Shown in pieces: positions 7,979-16,088 of a stretch of 25,604 nucleotides of DNA. Below the pieces are notes generated by a model. The model was not told the origin of the DNA, did not search any database, and was given only the letters and a program-made list of their open reading frames with translations. Location of the stretch: contig PWXL01000076.1 of NCBI GenBank assembly GCA_003561145.1, positions 1 to 25,604 of the forward strand, in the 5' to 3' direction. Source of the DNA: Candidatus Atribacteria bacterium (GTDB lineage Bacteria > Atribacterota > Atribacteria > Atribacterales > Atribacteraceae). Position numbers and translations under genes: made by a program. Position 1 is the first letter of the stretch. Every line of letters starts with the position of its first letter.

Positions 7979-9022
7979 TCAGAGGTTCACCACAACCTTG
8001 ATTGATTCCGCCTTGTGCTCGTGGGCATATTCAAGGGCTTCCTGGGTTTTTTCCAGCGGAAACCGCTGTGTCACCAAAGAACCGAGATCTACAGCTTTGC
8101 TGTTGAGAAGATCGACACAGCCTTGATACACGTTTGCATAACGGAATATTCCCAGGACATCGAGCTCCCGGGCTATAACCTTGTTCATGTTATACTCGAA
8201 ACAATCTTGCGAGGGGAGACCAACCAGGACGATTTTCCCTCCCCTGGCCGAAAGATCAGCTGTGAGTTGAGTGGTCACCACACTGCCTGCCGTTTCGAAC
8301 ACCATGTCTGCTCCCTGACCTCCGGTATAATCCATAACCATCTTCTTCACGTTGTCTTTTTGGCCGTTGAGAACCAAAGATGCCCCCAGAGAGCGCGCTT
8401 TTTCCAGCCTGAGCTCAACAAGATCAACCGCCACGACTCGTGTTACACCGCAAGCATGTAAAGCCTGGAGAGTCATCAATCCTATAGGGCCACTTCCGAG
8501 TATGACAGCTGATTGCCCGGGGACGGCTCCCGCACGGATAACGGAATACATTCCTACCGCCAACGGCTCCACCATTGCCCCTTCTTCGAAGCCCACCTTT
8601 TCATACAGAGGAAAAGTAAAGCAGGCGGGATGTACGACATATTCACAAAATACGCCATTTACCGGGGGTGTTGCCCAGAATACAACATCGGGACACAGGT
8701 TGTACCTTCCGGAAAAACAATTGGGACATTTCCCGCATGGAACCCCCGGTTCCATGGTCACCCGGTCCCCCGGTTGCAGGTTGTCCACATCTTCACCAAC
8801 TTCCACAACCTCTCCCGAACATTCGTGGCCGAGTATGAAAGGAGGTTTCACCACGTAATCTCCAATCTTCCCTTCGATAAAATAGTGTACATCGGAGCCA
8901 CACACACCAACAGTTTTTATCCGGACGAGTACCTGTTCCGACGCAGGAATGGGAACCGCCACTTCATCAATGTCAATCTTCCTTATACCCTTCATAACGG
9001 CCGCTTTCATTGTATGAGCCAT
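7979..9022 (-). CDS. Zinc-dependent alcohol/polyol dehydrogenase (sorbitol/xylitol dehydrogenase-like)
   Basis: 347 aa medium-chain dehydrogenase. It oxidises a secondary alcohol or polyol with NAD(P)+. Catalytic-zinc side: C41 in GVCGSD, H66 and E67 in LGHE. Structural zinc: C96/C99/C102/C110 in PCGKCPNC...C. Rossmann loop GSGPIGL then VAVD, whose Asp suggests NAD+ rather than NADP+. Closest in layout to sorbitol, xylitol or butanediol dehydrogenases; substrate cannot be fixed from sequence. The frame stays open to 9163, overlapping the next gene, but ATG 9022 has AAGGAG nine bases upstream and matches the family N-terminus (MKAAV), so it is the better start. 67 bases separate it from the upstream fusion gene. 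Confidence 0.88.
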   Translation of the reverse strand: MAHTMKAAVMKGIRKIDIDEVAVPIPASEQVLVRIKTVGVCGSDVHYFIEGKIGDYVVKPPFILGHECSGEVVEVGEDVDNLQPGDRVTMEPGVPCGKCPNCFSGRYNLCPDVVFWATPPVNGVFCEYVVHPACFTFPLYEKVGFEEGAMVEPLAVGMYSVIRAGAVPGQSAVILGSGPIGLMTLQALHACGVTRVVAVDLVELRLEKARSLGASLVLNGQKDNVKKMVMDYTGGQGADMVFETAGSVVTTQLTADLSARGGKIVLVGLPSQDCFEYNMNKVIARELDVLGIFRYANVYQGCVDLLNSKAVDLGSLVTQRFPLEKTQEALEYAHEHKAESIKVVVNL

Positions 9023-9089
9023 TGCTTCTGTCTCCTTTCTCAAACGACGCGAGCACCTGTGTACCACCTGTATTGCCACTATTATCATG

Positions 9090-10061
9090 TCAAGAAATAA
9101 TATTCTCCATTTGTTTACGAAATCCTGGGAGAGATTCAATATCTCCACCGGTCCAGGATTCACCGTAACGGAGCATACTATTGCGGTCTGATAAAAATAC
9201 CGACCATTCGGCCAAGCCCATGTCTCCCATCACTCCGAAAGCACGGGTTAAATCCCTGTAACTATCACAAAACAAGGGATACGATAACTCAGTTTTTCCC
9301 AGGAATTCCAAAACAGTGAAAAAAGAATCACCCGTTACACCTATCATCATTCCTCCCCTGGATTCAATGTCTCTTGCGAGGTGCCCAAACCGGGGGAGTT
9401 CACTCATTGCCCGTGGGCTAAAAACCGAATCGATAAACACAAGCAGGGCAGGTCGTCCAGCAAGGATCTCGGATAATGTCCCGGTCCGCGCATTCACATC
9501 AAACAACCTTCCATCCGGCAGCGGTTCATTTATGCGAGGTTGCTGTTTCCAAAAAAAACCGAGCATCTCCCGCATAAACATGGGAAGGTCTTCCGGACCC
9601 CGGGCAGTAACGATGTTTCCATCTCTTACCACTGCTTCGTTTACGAATTCTCCACCGGCATTGTTTATATCATCCCTTATTGAGCACACACCGGTCACTC
9701 TTTTTCCTCTCAGTATTTCCGCAGAAATCAAAACACAGGGCCCATGACACACAGCCCCGATTCCCTTCCCCTGCTGGTACAGCTCCCGAACCATGGTGAT
9801 AACCGCTGGTGAGCGCCGAAGGTAATCAGGCGCAAATCCTCCGGGAATGACAGCTCCATCGAAATCCCTGGGAGCTATCATCGAAGCGGTTTCCTCACTG
9901 CGTGCAGGATACCCGTTTTTGCCGGTATACACATCACGTTCTCCCGTTCCCACGAGGGTAGTTTCTATGCCCTCTTCCTGAAAACGGAGAAGAGGATACC
10001 ACAGCTCTAGCTCCTGGTAGAGGTTCTCGACAAAAATGGCAATCCTCCTGGATCTCACCAC
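9090..10061 (-). CDS. DJ-1/PfpI domain fused to a peroxiredoxin-like domain lacking the peroxidatic Cys
   Basis: 323 aa with two domains. Residues 1 to about 172 are a DJ-1/PfpI glutamine-amidotransferase-like fold: conserved E17, IPGGFAPD (72-79) and the nucleophile elbow AVCHGP with C105. Residues about 177-323 resemble AhpC/TSA (PrxQ/BCP type): LLVFIDSVFSPRAMSEL at 206-222 aligns with the peroxiredoxin FTPVCTTEL loop, but the peroxidatic Cys position reads A218; then GVTGDS, and YPLFCDSYRDLTRAFGV with C265. PfpI alone is about 170 aa, so this is nearly twice family length. GTG start at 10061 (a second GTG follows) with AGGAGG five bases upstream. The domain calls are from motifs; the function (protein or small-molecule repair, redox sensing) is inferred. 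It sits between the dehydrogenase and a diiron ferritin-like gene. Confidence 0.8.
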   Translation of the reverse strand: MVRSRRIAIFVENLYQELELWYPLLRFQEEGIETTLVGTGERDVYTGKNGYPARSEETASMIAPRDFDGAVIPGGFAPDYLRRSPAVITMVRELYQQGKGIGAVCHGPCVLISAEILRGKRVTGVCSIRDDINNAGGEFVNEAVVRDGNIVTARGPEDLPMFMREMLGFFWKQQPRINEPLPDGRLFDVNARTGTLSEILAGRPALLVFIDSVFSPRAMSELPRFGHLARDIESRGGMMIGVTGDSFFTVLEFLGKTELSYPLFCDSYRDLTRAFGVMGDMGLAEWSVFLSDRNSMLRYGESWTGGDIESLPGFRKQMENIIS

Positions 10062-10091
10062 ATCTGCCTCCTGTGAAAAGTTTTAAACTTC

Positions 10092-10125
10092 CAACTGTAT
10101 TTTGATTTCGACACAGTCACAATAA
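10092..10125 (-). promoter_or_regulatory. Possible promoter of the DJ-1/peroxiredoxin fusion gene
   Basis: On the minus strand TTGTGA, a 17-base spacer and TACAGT lie in the 79-base gap before the gene (positions approximate to within a few bases). Both hexamers match consensus at 4 of 6. It is equally possible that the gene is read from the ferritin-like gene upstream. Confidence 0.25.
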
Positions 10126-10140
10126 CACCGGTATAAGGTA

Positions 10141-10620
10141 TCATTGTTGTTCTTGCTTCATTTTCGAGAGTTTCAAAAAGTGCCTGCGCTCCTCCTGGAC
10201 GACCTGACTCAAAATATCTTTTTTTTCTTCAGGCACCATGGGTTCCATACCCTGATAGAATACAACACTTTCTTTTTCAACCTCCATGCCAACCTCAAGA
10301 GCCCGTGACACACTGGTATCACCACCGGTAAGGTCAACCCCATTCAGTACTTTGCCCAGCACACCGTTTTCAACAACCGCCCCCAGGTACTCGGTTGTTT
10401 CATCCATAGTTTCATAGTATTTTGGAGAATCACTTATCTTCTCTATCATTTCGGCAAAGTATTCAAGGTGGCGCTCTTCTTCCTGTTGTAAAAAAGAAAA
10501 AACCTCTTTGCTGGAATCATCCCGGCTTGTATTATACAGATTTCGGTAAAACGCTATGCCTCTTTTCTCCAACTCAACAGCCATCTCCAAAACTTCGGTA
10601 GGTGAAAATTTCATCGCCAT
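10141..10620 (-). CDS. Rubrerythrin/ferritin-like diiron protein without rubredoxin domain
   Basis: 159 aa four-helix protein. Diiron ligands expected for a rubrerythrin-type core are in place: E18 (ELEKRGIAFY), E48xxH51 (EEERH), E115 or E117 (EVEKESVVFY) and E144xxH147 (EERRH). The rubredoxin CxxC pairs that end classical rubrerythrin are absent, so electrons must come from another protein. Members of this family scavenge H2O2 or handle iron in anaerobes. GGGGAGG nine bases before ATG 10620 supports the start. It is the first gene of the leftward group that includes the DJ-1/peroxiredoxin fusion, consistent with an oxidative-stress role. Confidence 0.88.
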   Translation of the reverse strand: MAMKFSPTEVLEMAVELEKRGIAFYRNLYNTSRDDSSKEVFSFLQQEEERHLEYFAEMIEKISDSPKYYETMDETTEYLGAVVENGVLGKVLNGVDLTGGDTSVSRALEVGMEVEKESVVFYQGMEPMVPEEKKDILSQVVQEERRHFLKLSKMKQEQQ

Positions 10621-10640
10621 GGTTATTGCCTCCCCTATAC

Positions 10641-10669
10641 ATTATGCTTCTCTTTCTGTATTTTATCAC
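10641..10669 (-). promoter_or_regulatory. Possible promoter of the ferritin-like gene
   Basis: Minus strand shows GTGATA, a 17-base spacer and CATAAT at 10646-10641, about 20 bases before the ATG. Four of six and five of six consensus matches. Confidence 0.35.
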
Positions 10670-10708
10670 GCTTGAGTGAATCTCACTCTTCCTTCTGCCC
10701 AAATCTTT

Positions 10709-10714
10709 TATAAT
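10709..10714 (+). promoter_or_regulatory. Probable -10 box of the DUF4416 gene
   Basis: TATAAT exactly, directly before an in-frame ATG at 10716. Transcription would start near 10721, after that ATG, which argues for translation starting at GTG 10743. No convincing -35 hexamer at 16-18 bases. Confidence 0.4.
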
Positions 10715-10742
10715 AATGAAAGATTGCAAAGGGGTGAATGCC

Positions 10743-11267
10743 GTGGGTGTTGTGAGACAACCTGATCCGGTAAAGTTATTTATCGCTGTTTTATATCAAA
10801 AGAGGAGCACGCTGCAGGGTGCTCTTCCATCGCTGCAGGCTCAACTGGGCCCGGTGGAGTGGCAAAGCGAGGAGCTTCCGTTTACTCACACGGACTATTA
10901 TCGCGACATCGGGTATCCTCTGACCCGTTCTTTCCTGGTATTCAAACACTGCATAGACCCGGGGAACATTGTCGAGACCAAACTATTTACCAATACAGTA
11001 GAGGAATTGACTGGTGATCAGCAACACAAAAGACGTATGAACCTAGATCCCGGATATTTCGACGGCTCAAAAATCGTTCTGGCCACTACAAAAAACTTTT
11101 CTCACCGGGTGTATATTGGAAAAGGAATTTACGGTGAGGCAACCATCAAGTGGGAAAAGGGTGATTTCAGACCCTTCGAATACACGTACCCCGATTATGC
11201 GGGAGACGATTACCGCCCGGTTTTATGGAAAATCAGAGAGCTCCATCGACGCTCAAGGGCCTCGTGA
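10743..11267 (+). CDS. DUF4416 family protein, function unknown
   Basis: 174 aa, matching the DUF4416 family length of about 170-185 aa; members are sometimes mislabelled GTP-binding protein. The family has no known activity and no P-loop is visible here. Recognisable family-like stretches are PVKLFIAVLY, FTHTDYY, GYFDGSKIVLATTKNFSHRV and the ending FRPFEYTYPDY. It is highly charged, has no signal peptide or membrane helix, so likely cytoplasmic. The frame opens at ATG 10716, but that sits on the -10 box; GTG 10743 has AAAGGGG seven bases upstream and is the better start. It is a one-gene plus-strand unit between two minus-strand operons and converges on msbA with only 9 bases between stops. 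Confidence 0.75.
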   Translation: MGVVRQPDPVKLFIAVLYQKRSTLQGALPSLQAQLGPVEWQSEELPFTHTDYYRDIGYPLTRSFLVFKHCIDPGNIVETKLFTNTVEELTGDQQHKRRMNLDPGYFDGSKIVLATTKNFSHRVYIGKGIYGEATIKWEKGDFRPFEYTYPDYAGDDYRPVLWKIRELHRRSRAS

Positions 11268-11276
11268 ATGTATTAC

Positions 11277-13037
11277 TTACCCTTCCGGAACAAATCTCCT
11301 GTGCCAGCTCTTTCTTTCTTCCCGGCCGAAAAGCTCCCTGTATTCCGGGTTACTGCGTAACAACATGCGGTGGGTTCCATTGCCGAGGATTTCCCCTTCC
11401 TTGATAAAAATGATGCGATCGAGGGCCCGGACCATGGAAAGGGAGTGTGCAATCACAATAACAATTTTATCTAATTCTATATTTTTAATGGTGTCAATAA
11501 TAAAACGCTCGGATTCAGGATCAAGGCTGGAAGTAGCTTCGTCAAAAACGAGTATGGGCGGATTCTTGAGAAGTGCCCGCGCAATCGCAACCCGTTGTTT
11601 TTGTCCGCCTGAAAGGCGGTTCCCTCCATCACCCACTATCGTATCATACCCATTATCAAGATGAGGAATGAATTCATCAGCATGAGCCTTCTGCGCAGCC
11701 TTACACACTTCCTCAAACGATGCATCAAAATTTCCATAAAGGATATTTTCCCGTATCGTGCCACCCAGAATAAGGGAGTCCTGTAATACCACACCAATTT
11801 GATTGCGGACAGAACCGATTTTCAAATCCCTGATATCCGTCCCATCAATCTCTATTTGACCCTCTTCAGGGTCAAAAAATCGTAAAAGGAGATTAATGAA
11901 TGTTGTTTTCCCCGCACCACTGGGACCTACAATTCCCACTTTTTCTCCGGGGCGGAAAGTCAGTGATATATTTTTTAAAATTTGAGATCCACTATAGGAA
12001 AAGGAAACACTATTGAAACAAACACCTTCACTGACACCGCGCAATTCCTTTGCATTCTTCTTCTCGATAACCATGGGAGCAAGATCGAGTATTTCGAAAA
12101 CTCTTTCCGCCGATGCCAGGCTTTGTTGAAAAAGCTGAAAAGAATTAGCAAACTGGGAAATAGGAGCGGCAGCTATGGCAAGGTATCCTATAAAAGCGAT
12201 GAGTTCTCCCGGTGTGAGCCGTCCGAATATCACTTCCCTACCCCCATACCAAACAACAGCCACCAGGCAAAAAGAGGAGAGCAATTCCACGAGCGGCGTA
12301 AATAATGCTTTTACCCGGGCTTGCTTCATGGCAAGGTAAAAGTTTTTTTGGTTCTCTTTTTCAAAACGGCGTTGCTCATGGTGTCCGCTTACAAAAGATT
12401 GTATGATTTTCATGCCGGTAACCGAACGCTCGACCAGTTCAGTAAGAACAGCGGTCTTACTTTGCAGGAGGTGTGAAACTCCCCGTATCTTTTTTCCCAG
12501 TAAATCAACACTTAACCCAACCAGGGGAAATAATATTATGGAAAACAAGGCCAATCGCCAATGGAGGAAGAAAAGTACTCCCAGGGATCCGGCAAAAATC
12601 AACAGGTTCATGAACAGATTAACAAAAGCGTTGGAAAACAGGTTCTGCAGATTTGTAATATCGTTGGTCATGCGGGAAATAATGTCACCGGAGGAGTTGC
12701 GGTGAAAAAAGGCAGTTGACAGTGAATAGAGCTGCTGAAAAAGCTCTGATCTCAAGCGGGTGATGACCCGGAATCCCGCCAGGGAAATCCAATAACTTTG
12801 CATGTAGGAGGCAATACCTTTGCCGAAATATATGAATACAATAGAAAAAGCTATAATAATCAGTATCTGCATATTGCGCTCGATTAAGGCATGATCGATA
12901 ATATCCTTCAGCAACCAGGGGACCATGAGACTTGCTCCGGCTCCCACGAGCGCCATCACAAGTGCACCTACAACAAACTTCCCATAAGGTTTCAAGTAGG
13001 ATACAATCCTTCGGACACTGCTTCTCCTCTTCACCAT
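11277..13037 (-). CDS. msbA: MsbA-type lipid A/lipid flippase ABC transporter
   Basis: 586 aa half-transporter, typical of MsbA and related exporters. Membrane domain residues about 15-310 with six helices. Nucleotide-binding domain about 335-575: Walker A GPSGAGKTT at 371-379, Q-loop near Q419, signature LSGGQKQR at 475-482, Walker B ILVFDE at 495-500 and the His-switch in IVIAHS. In the lipid A pathway it flips the core lipid across the inner membrane using ATP. By sequence alone it could be another multidrug exporter, but its place as last gene of the lpx operon supports MsbA. ATG 13037 overlaps the stop of the LpxB-like gene by 7 bases. Confidence 0.85.
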   Translation of the reverse strand: MVKRRSSVRRIVSYLKPYGKFVVGALVMALVGAGASLMVPWLLKDIIDHALIERNMQILIIIAFSIVFIYFGKGIASYMQSYWISLAGFRVITRLRSELFQQLYSLSTAFFHRNSSGDIISRMTNDITNLQNLFSNAFVNLFMNLLIFAGSLGVLFFLHWRLALFSIILFPLVGLSVDLLGKKIRGVSHLLQSKTAVLTELVERSVTGMKIIQSFVSGHHEQRRFEKENQKNFYLAMKQARVKALFTPLVELLSSFCLVAVVWYGGREVIFGRLTPGELIAFIGYLAIAAAPISQFANSFQLFQQSLASAERVFEILDLAPMVIEKKNAKELRGVSEGVCFNSVSFSYSGSQILKNISLTFRPGEKVGIVGPSGAGKTTFINLLLRFFDPEEGQIEIDGTDIRDLKIGSVRNQIGVVLQDSLILGGTIRENILYGNFDASFEEVCKAAQKAHADEFIPHLDNGYDTIVGDGGNRLSGGQKQRVAIARALLKNPPILVFDEATSSLDPESERFIIDTIKNIELDKIVIVIAHSLSMVRALDRIIFIKEGEILGNGTHRMLLRSNPEYRELFGREERKSWHRRFVPEG

Positions 13038-14218
13038 GGTAAGGGTGCCCCTTCAAAATATTTCATGACCAGGTCACTCAAACGCCGGGCTGCCCCAGCG
13101 GGATATTCAGACCCGTGAAACGGGTTTTCCACCCGTGGGTGTTTCATTATGTGCTCCAAATTTTCTACCACCCGCTCCGGTTCCACTTTCCCCCGAACCT
13201 CCGGAAGTACTTCCTGATCAGCCAATAGATTGGGTAACGAAATCCATCGCCGTGACCTTTCCGCGTGTAACACTAAATTCCTCTTTACTATTGTACCTAA
13301 AAAAGGAATTTTTTCGACCCATCCTCCCAGCCCTTCCAATGGAAGTTGTTCCGGACGATCAAGGGGCAGAATCACTACTCCATGTTTTTCCCGGTAAACA
13401 ATTTCCAAATTATTAGACCCGGGGACGGCTACTGCACAATCCGATTCTTCTATCAAGCGGGATGTACATCCAAAAAAAGGCTTTATAAGTGGAGCGATCA
13501 GTGAAATACTCTCCATGGAAGCAGCCTTGACATGATCGGGGAATGAAACGGCAAAGCTTGCGTATTCATGTACTGCTCGCATATGTGCAGCTATCTTTTC
13601 AAATAAAGGCAATAAAAATGAATAATACAGGGGCCGGCTCCCGGGCAGAAATAAAACGCGGGGCCGGCCGGAAGGAAACATATACCTCCTCCCCCCGGCA
13701 GAAGGAGGGATTTCCTCCACAACCGACCGCAAGAGATCTCCCAGAAAAAAACTGTTCTTTGTAGTCGACCGGCTATAATCCCGCTGAAAACGTGCCAGAT
13801 GAACATCGACAAAACGAGCCCACTTGGGAGGATGACCATACACCCACAAAGGAAATCCGCTTTTTCTCTTGAGTAACAAGGCGGTGAAGACATCACCCCC
13901 AAAAAAAAGCACCAGACCTCTCCCCCGCCGCCCCACAGCTTTGGGTATCAAAATTTCCTTGACAGTCTCTTTCGGCGGAAACACCCGTGTGACCAGGGGG
14001 AAAGATGACACTATGCACGCCTCCTCCCCACTGCTGAACTGGCAGGGAGGAACAAATACCCATACCTCAGGAGCTTTGTCATAGGATGCTAAAGTACGCA
14101 AAAAAGGAGCTACCCAGTAATACAGCTCACCCTGGCTGTTCACGGTGAGGAGGATACGTTTTTCAGGAAACGAGGTATCGAGCAATGGCACGGGAGGCAA
14201 TTTCGAAGGCGTTGCCAT
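13031..14218 (-). CDS. LpxB-like paralogue (lipid-A-disaccharide-synthase-related glycosyltransferase fold), role unknown
   Basis: 395 aa from ATG 14218, about the size of LpxB. The C-terminal half keeps recognisable LpxB landmarks: VLFLPGSRP (LpxB has LFPGSRE) and VAVPGSNNLEIVYREKHGVVILP (LpxB has SGSVTLEVALAGIP). The N-terminal half is weak: NSQGELYYW stands where LpxB has GESSGD, and the PQVWAWG and VGHP motifs are lost. So the GT-B-like fold is probably kept but the substrate site differs. It may be a second lipid glycosyltransferase or a non-catalytic partner. The frame is open upstream to 14284, but AGGAG eleven bases before 14218 favours that start. It overlaps lpxB by 56 bases and msbA by 7. 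Identity as an LpxB relative is inferred from motifs. Confidence 0.65.
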   Translation of the reverse strand: MATPSKLPPVPLLDTSFPEKRILLTVNSQGELYYWVAPFLRTLASYDKAPEVWVFVPPCQFSSGEEACIVSSFPLVTRVFPPKETVKEILIPKAVGRRGRGLVLFFGGDVFTALLLKRKSGFPLWVYGHPPKWARFVDVHLARFQRDYSRSTTKNSFFLGDLLRSVVEEIPPSAGGRRYMFPSGRPRVLFLPGSRPLYYSFLLPLFEKIAAHMRAVHEYASFAVSFPDHVKAASMESISLIAPLIKPFFGCTSRLIEESDCAVAVPGSNNLEIVYREKHGVVILPLDRPEQLPLEGLGGWVEKIPFLGTIVKRNLVLHAERSRRWISLPNLLADQEVLPEVRGKVEPERVVENLEHIMKHPRVENPFHGSEYPAGAARRLSDLVMKYFEGAPLPW

Positions 14219-15284
14219 TTGACAGTTTTCTCCTGAGGGAAGATGCAGTGTTTTTGGCTTCTTCCTTGAGTAATGGGTTTGCAAGCAATGTTTTCACGTA
14301 ATGTTCGACTTTTTCCGGGTTGAAGTCATGTTGGACGAGTTCCGGGCTTACGCACCGTCCTGCTACAATATTCGGTAATCCAATGTAAGAACCGTGGTAT
14401 ACCCTGCAAACAAACCAGAAAGTAAGAGGAGAAACGCGGTATACTATGATTTGAGGAATACCGGCAAGAGCCACTTCAAGGGTTACCGATCCCGAACATG
14501 TAATACAGAGGGAGCCATGGTGTAATACATCATAGATAGCCTCGTGCTCCACGCTGGAGAATCCCCATTGCCGTGCTTCATCCTCAAACGATTCGCGTAA
14601 TGTGGAAGAAGCCCACACCACAACCACCCGAAGATCTTTTCTGGAAGCCATCACGTTCTTCATTCCCTTTCCTACCACAGGAAGAAATGTCTTCACTTCT
14701 CTTTCTCTGCTCCCGGGAAATAGAACCACCGTGGAATGATGCGAAGCCGTGTGTGGATACCGGCTCAGCGGAACCAGCTGAGTCGCTGGATGACCCACCC
14801 ATTGAACATTCCCGCCAAAGGAAGTGAAATACTTACCTTCCCAAGGGAAAAAAGTAAGAATCAGGTCAGCAATTTTTGCCAAGCGAGGTGCTCTTTTCCT
14901 CCCCCACGCCCATACCTGGGGAGGAGCGAGATATACAACCGGAATGTTTTGTTTATTGCAAAAGCGGGCAAAACGCATATTAAAGCCAGGGTTGTCAACA
15001 CATAAAACAACATCGGGACGGTGATGGAGAACCCAACGGCGGGCTATATCCCATATACTTATCCATTTTTTTATAGCGGGAAGAACTTCCAAAAACCCCA
15101 TGGTAGCGATTGAAGATGAATCGGCAAGCAGCAAGGATCCTGCTTTTTCACAATGAACACCACCTATTGCTGCGACGTGCAATCGAGGGAACCGTAGCCG
15201 TAACATCCGTATTATCTCTGCACTGTAGCGATCCCCCGATGATTCTCCAACCGAGACAAATATTGTGGGAACAGATGATTCCAT
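14163..15284 (-). CDS. lpxB: Lipid-A-disaccharide synthase LpxB
   Basis: 373 aa, normal LpxB length. It joins UDP-2,3-diacylglucosamine and lipid X to the tetra-acyl disaccharide at the inner membrane. Motifs: GESSGD at 13-18, VDNPGFN, PPQVWAWG, TFFPWE, VGHP, LFPGSRE and CSGSVTLEVALAGIP. The start ATG directly abuts the lpxI stop with no clear ribosome site, implying coupled translation. The 3' end overlaps the paralogue's chosen start by 56 bases. Confidence 0.95.
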   Translation of the reverse strand: MESSVPTIFVSVGESSGDRYSAEIIRMLRLRFPRLHVAAIGGVHCEKAGSLLLADSSSIATMGFLEVLPAIKKWISIWDIARRWVLHHRPDVVLCVDNPGFNMRFARFCNKQNIPVVYLAPPQVWAWGRKRAPRLAKIADLILTFFPWEGKYFTSFGGNVQWVGHPATQLVPLSRYPHTASHHSTVVLFPGSREREVKTFLPVVGKGMKNVMASRKDLRVVVVWASSTLRESFEDEARQWGFSSVEHEAIYDVLHHGSLCITCSGSVTLEVALAGIPQIIVYRVSPLTFWFVCRVYHGSYIGLPNIVAGRCVSPELVQHDFNPEKVEHYVKTLLANPLLKEEAKNTASSLRRKLSNGNAFEIASRAIARYLVS

Positions 15285-16088
15285 CTATAGAGTGAACCCC
15301 CACAAACATACCGAACCCGCATCGGCCAATGCTACCGTTTTTTCTCTTTCCAGGAGGAATGTTTTTCCTGCCTCTACGGCTATTACCCCGCCGCCATGGG
15401 AAACCAGTGCTTCGACAGTCTCCCAACCTACCGCAGGAATATCGGAGAAAAAGTCCTGATCACCTCTCCCCGTTTTCACCACCACAACACTCCCACCACC
15501 AAGCATGGCTCCCCTCTTTACCGTTTCTGTTGTACCCTCTGCTGCCTCCACTGCAAGCACCGATTGGTTTTTCAGTACCACTGTTTGGCCCACCTCACTG
15601 TCAGCAAGAGAACGGGCCAGCTGTGCTCCCCATTGAACATCATTTTTCTCTCTGAGTGAAGGGTGTCTCCGTGTAAGAACCGCAGAAGGCGTCAGCACAC
15701 CGTTCAGGAAGTCCAAGGGTGAAACAGGGGTGATTCCAGCTCCGGCACATTCCTGAAGAACCCGAGTAAGAACCGGACGGTCACGCCAGTCAGTATCCTG
15801 CCGTAAAAAAGACTGAATATCTTTTCCCAGCCATGCAGAGCGAAAGAGAGCCGTCCGTGGGAATTTCCCGGTAAGGCAAATGATATTGCACCCCAGAGAA
15901 ATGCCCTTATCTATAACCGCAACAAGAGAAAGCTGATCAAAAAGATGTGTTTTTCCTAACTCTGGATGAGGACGTAAAAAAGAAAAACTCACCGGAAACA
16001 CTTCAACCCCACGTTTTGCCGCTCCACGGGCGACGAAAACAGGGAGGTTGCCTTCCCCGGCAACGAGTAGCAGTTTCTCAGTAAACAT
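15285..16088 (-). CDS. lpxI: UDP-2,3-diacylglucosamine diphosphatase LpxI
   Basis: 267 aa DUF1009-family enzyme. It hydrolyses UDP-2,3-diacylglucosamine to lipid X and UMP, replacing LpxH in many non-gammaproteobacterial diderms. Family signature region: LAVEAAEGTTETVKRG, then VVVVKTGRGDQDFFSDIPAVGWETVE, then VIAVEAGKTFLL. N-terminal Rossmann-like part begins LLLVAGEGNLP. GTG at 16091 and ATG at 16088 are adjacent in-frame starts; I take the ATG. It overlaps lpxA by 11 bases and abuts lpxB, so the pathway order lpxA-lpxI-lpxB is kept. Confidence 0.93.
   Translation of the reverse strand: MFTEKLLLVAGEGNLPVFVARGAAKRGVEVFPVSFSFLRPHPELGKTHLFDQLSLVAVIDKGISLGCNIICLTGKFPRTALFRSAWLGKDIQSFLRQDTDWRDRPVLTRVLQECAGAGITPVSPLDFLNGVLTPSAVLTRRHPSLREKNDVQWGAQLARSLADSEVGQTVVLKNQSVLAVEAAEGTTETVKRGAMLGGGSVVVVKTGRGDQDFFSDIPAVGWETVEALVSHGGGVIAVEAGKTFLLEREKTVALADAGSVCLWGFTL

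Noticed and set aside
9023..9163. N-terminal extension of 47 codons on the dehydrogenase frame
   Set aside because: It runs into the upstream gene and lacks a ribosome site; ATG 9022 has AAGGAG and matches the family start.
10716..10742. ATG start for the DUF4416 gene at 10716
   Set aside because: It directly follows a TATAAT box, so transcription would begin after it.
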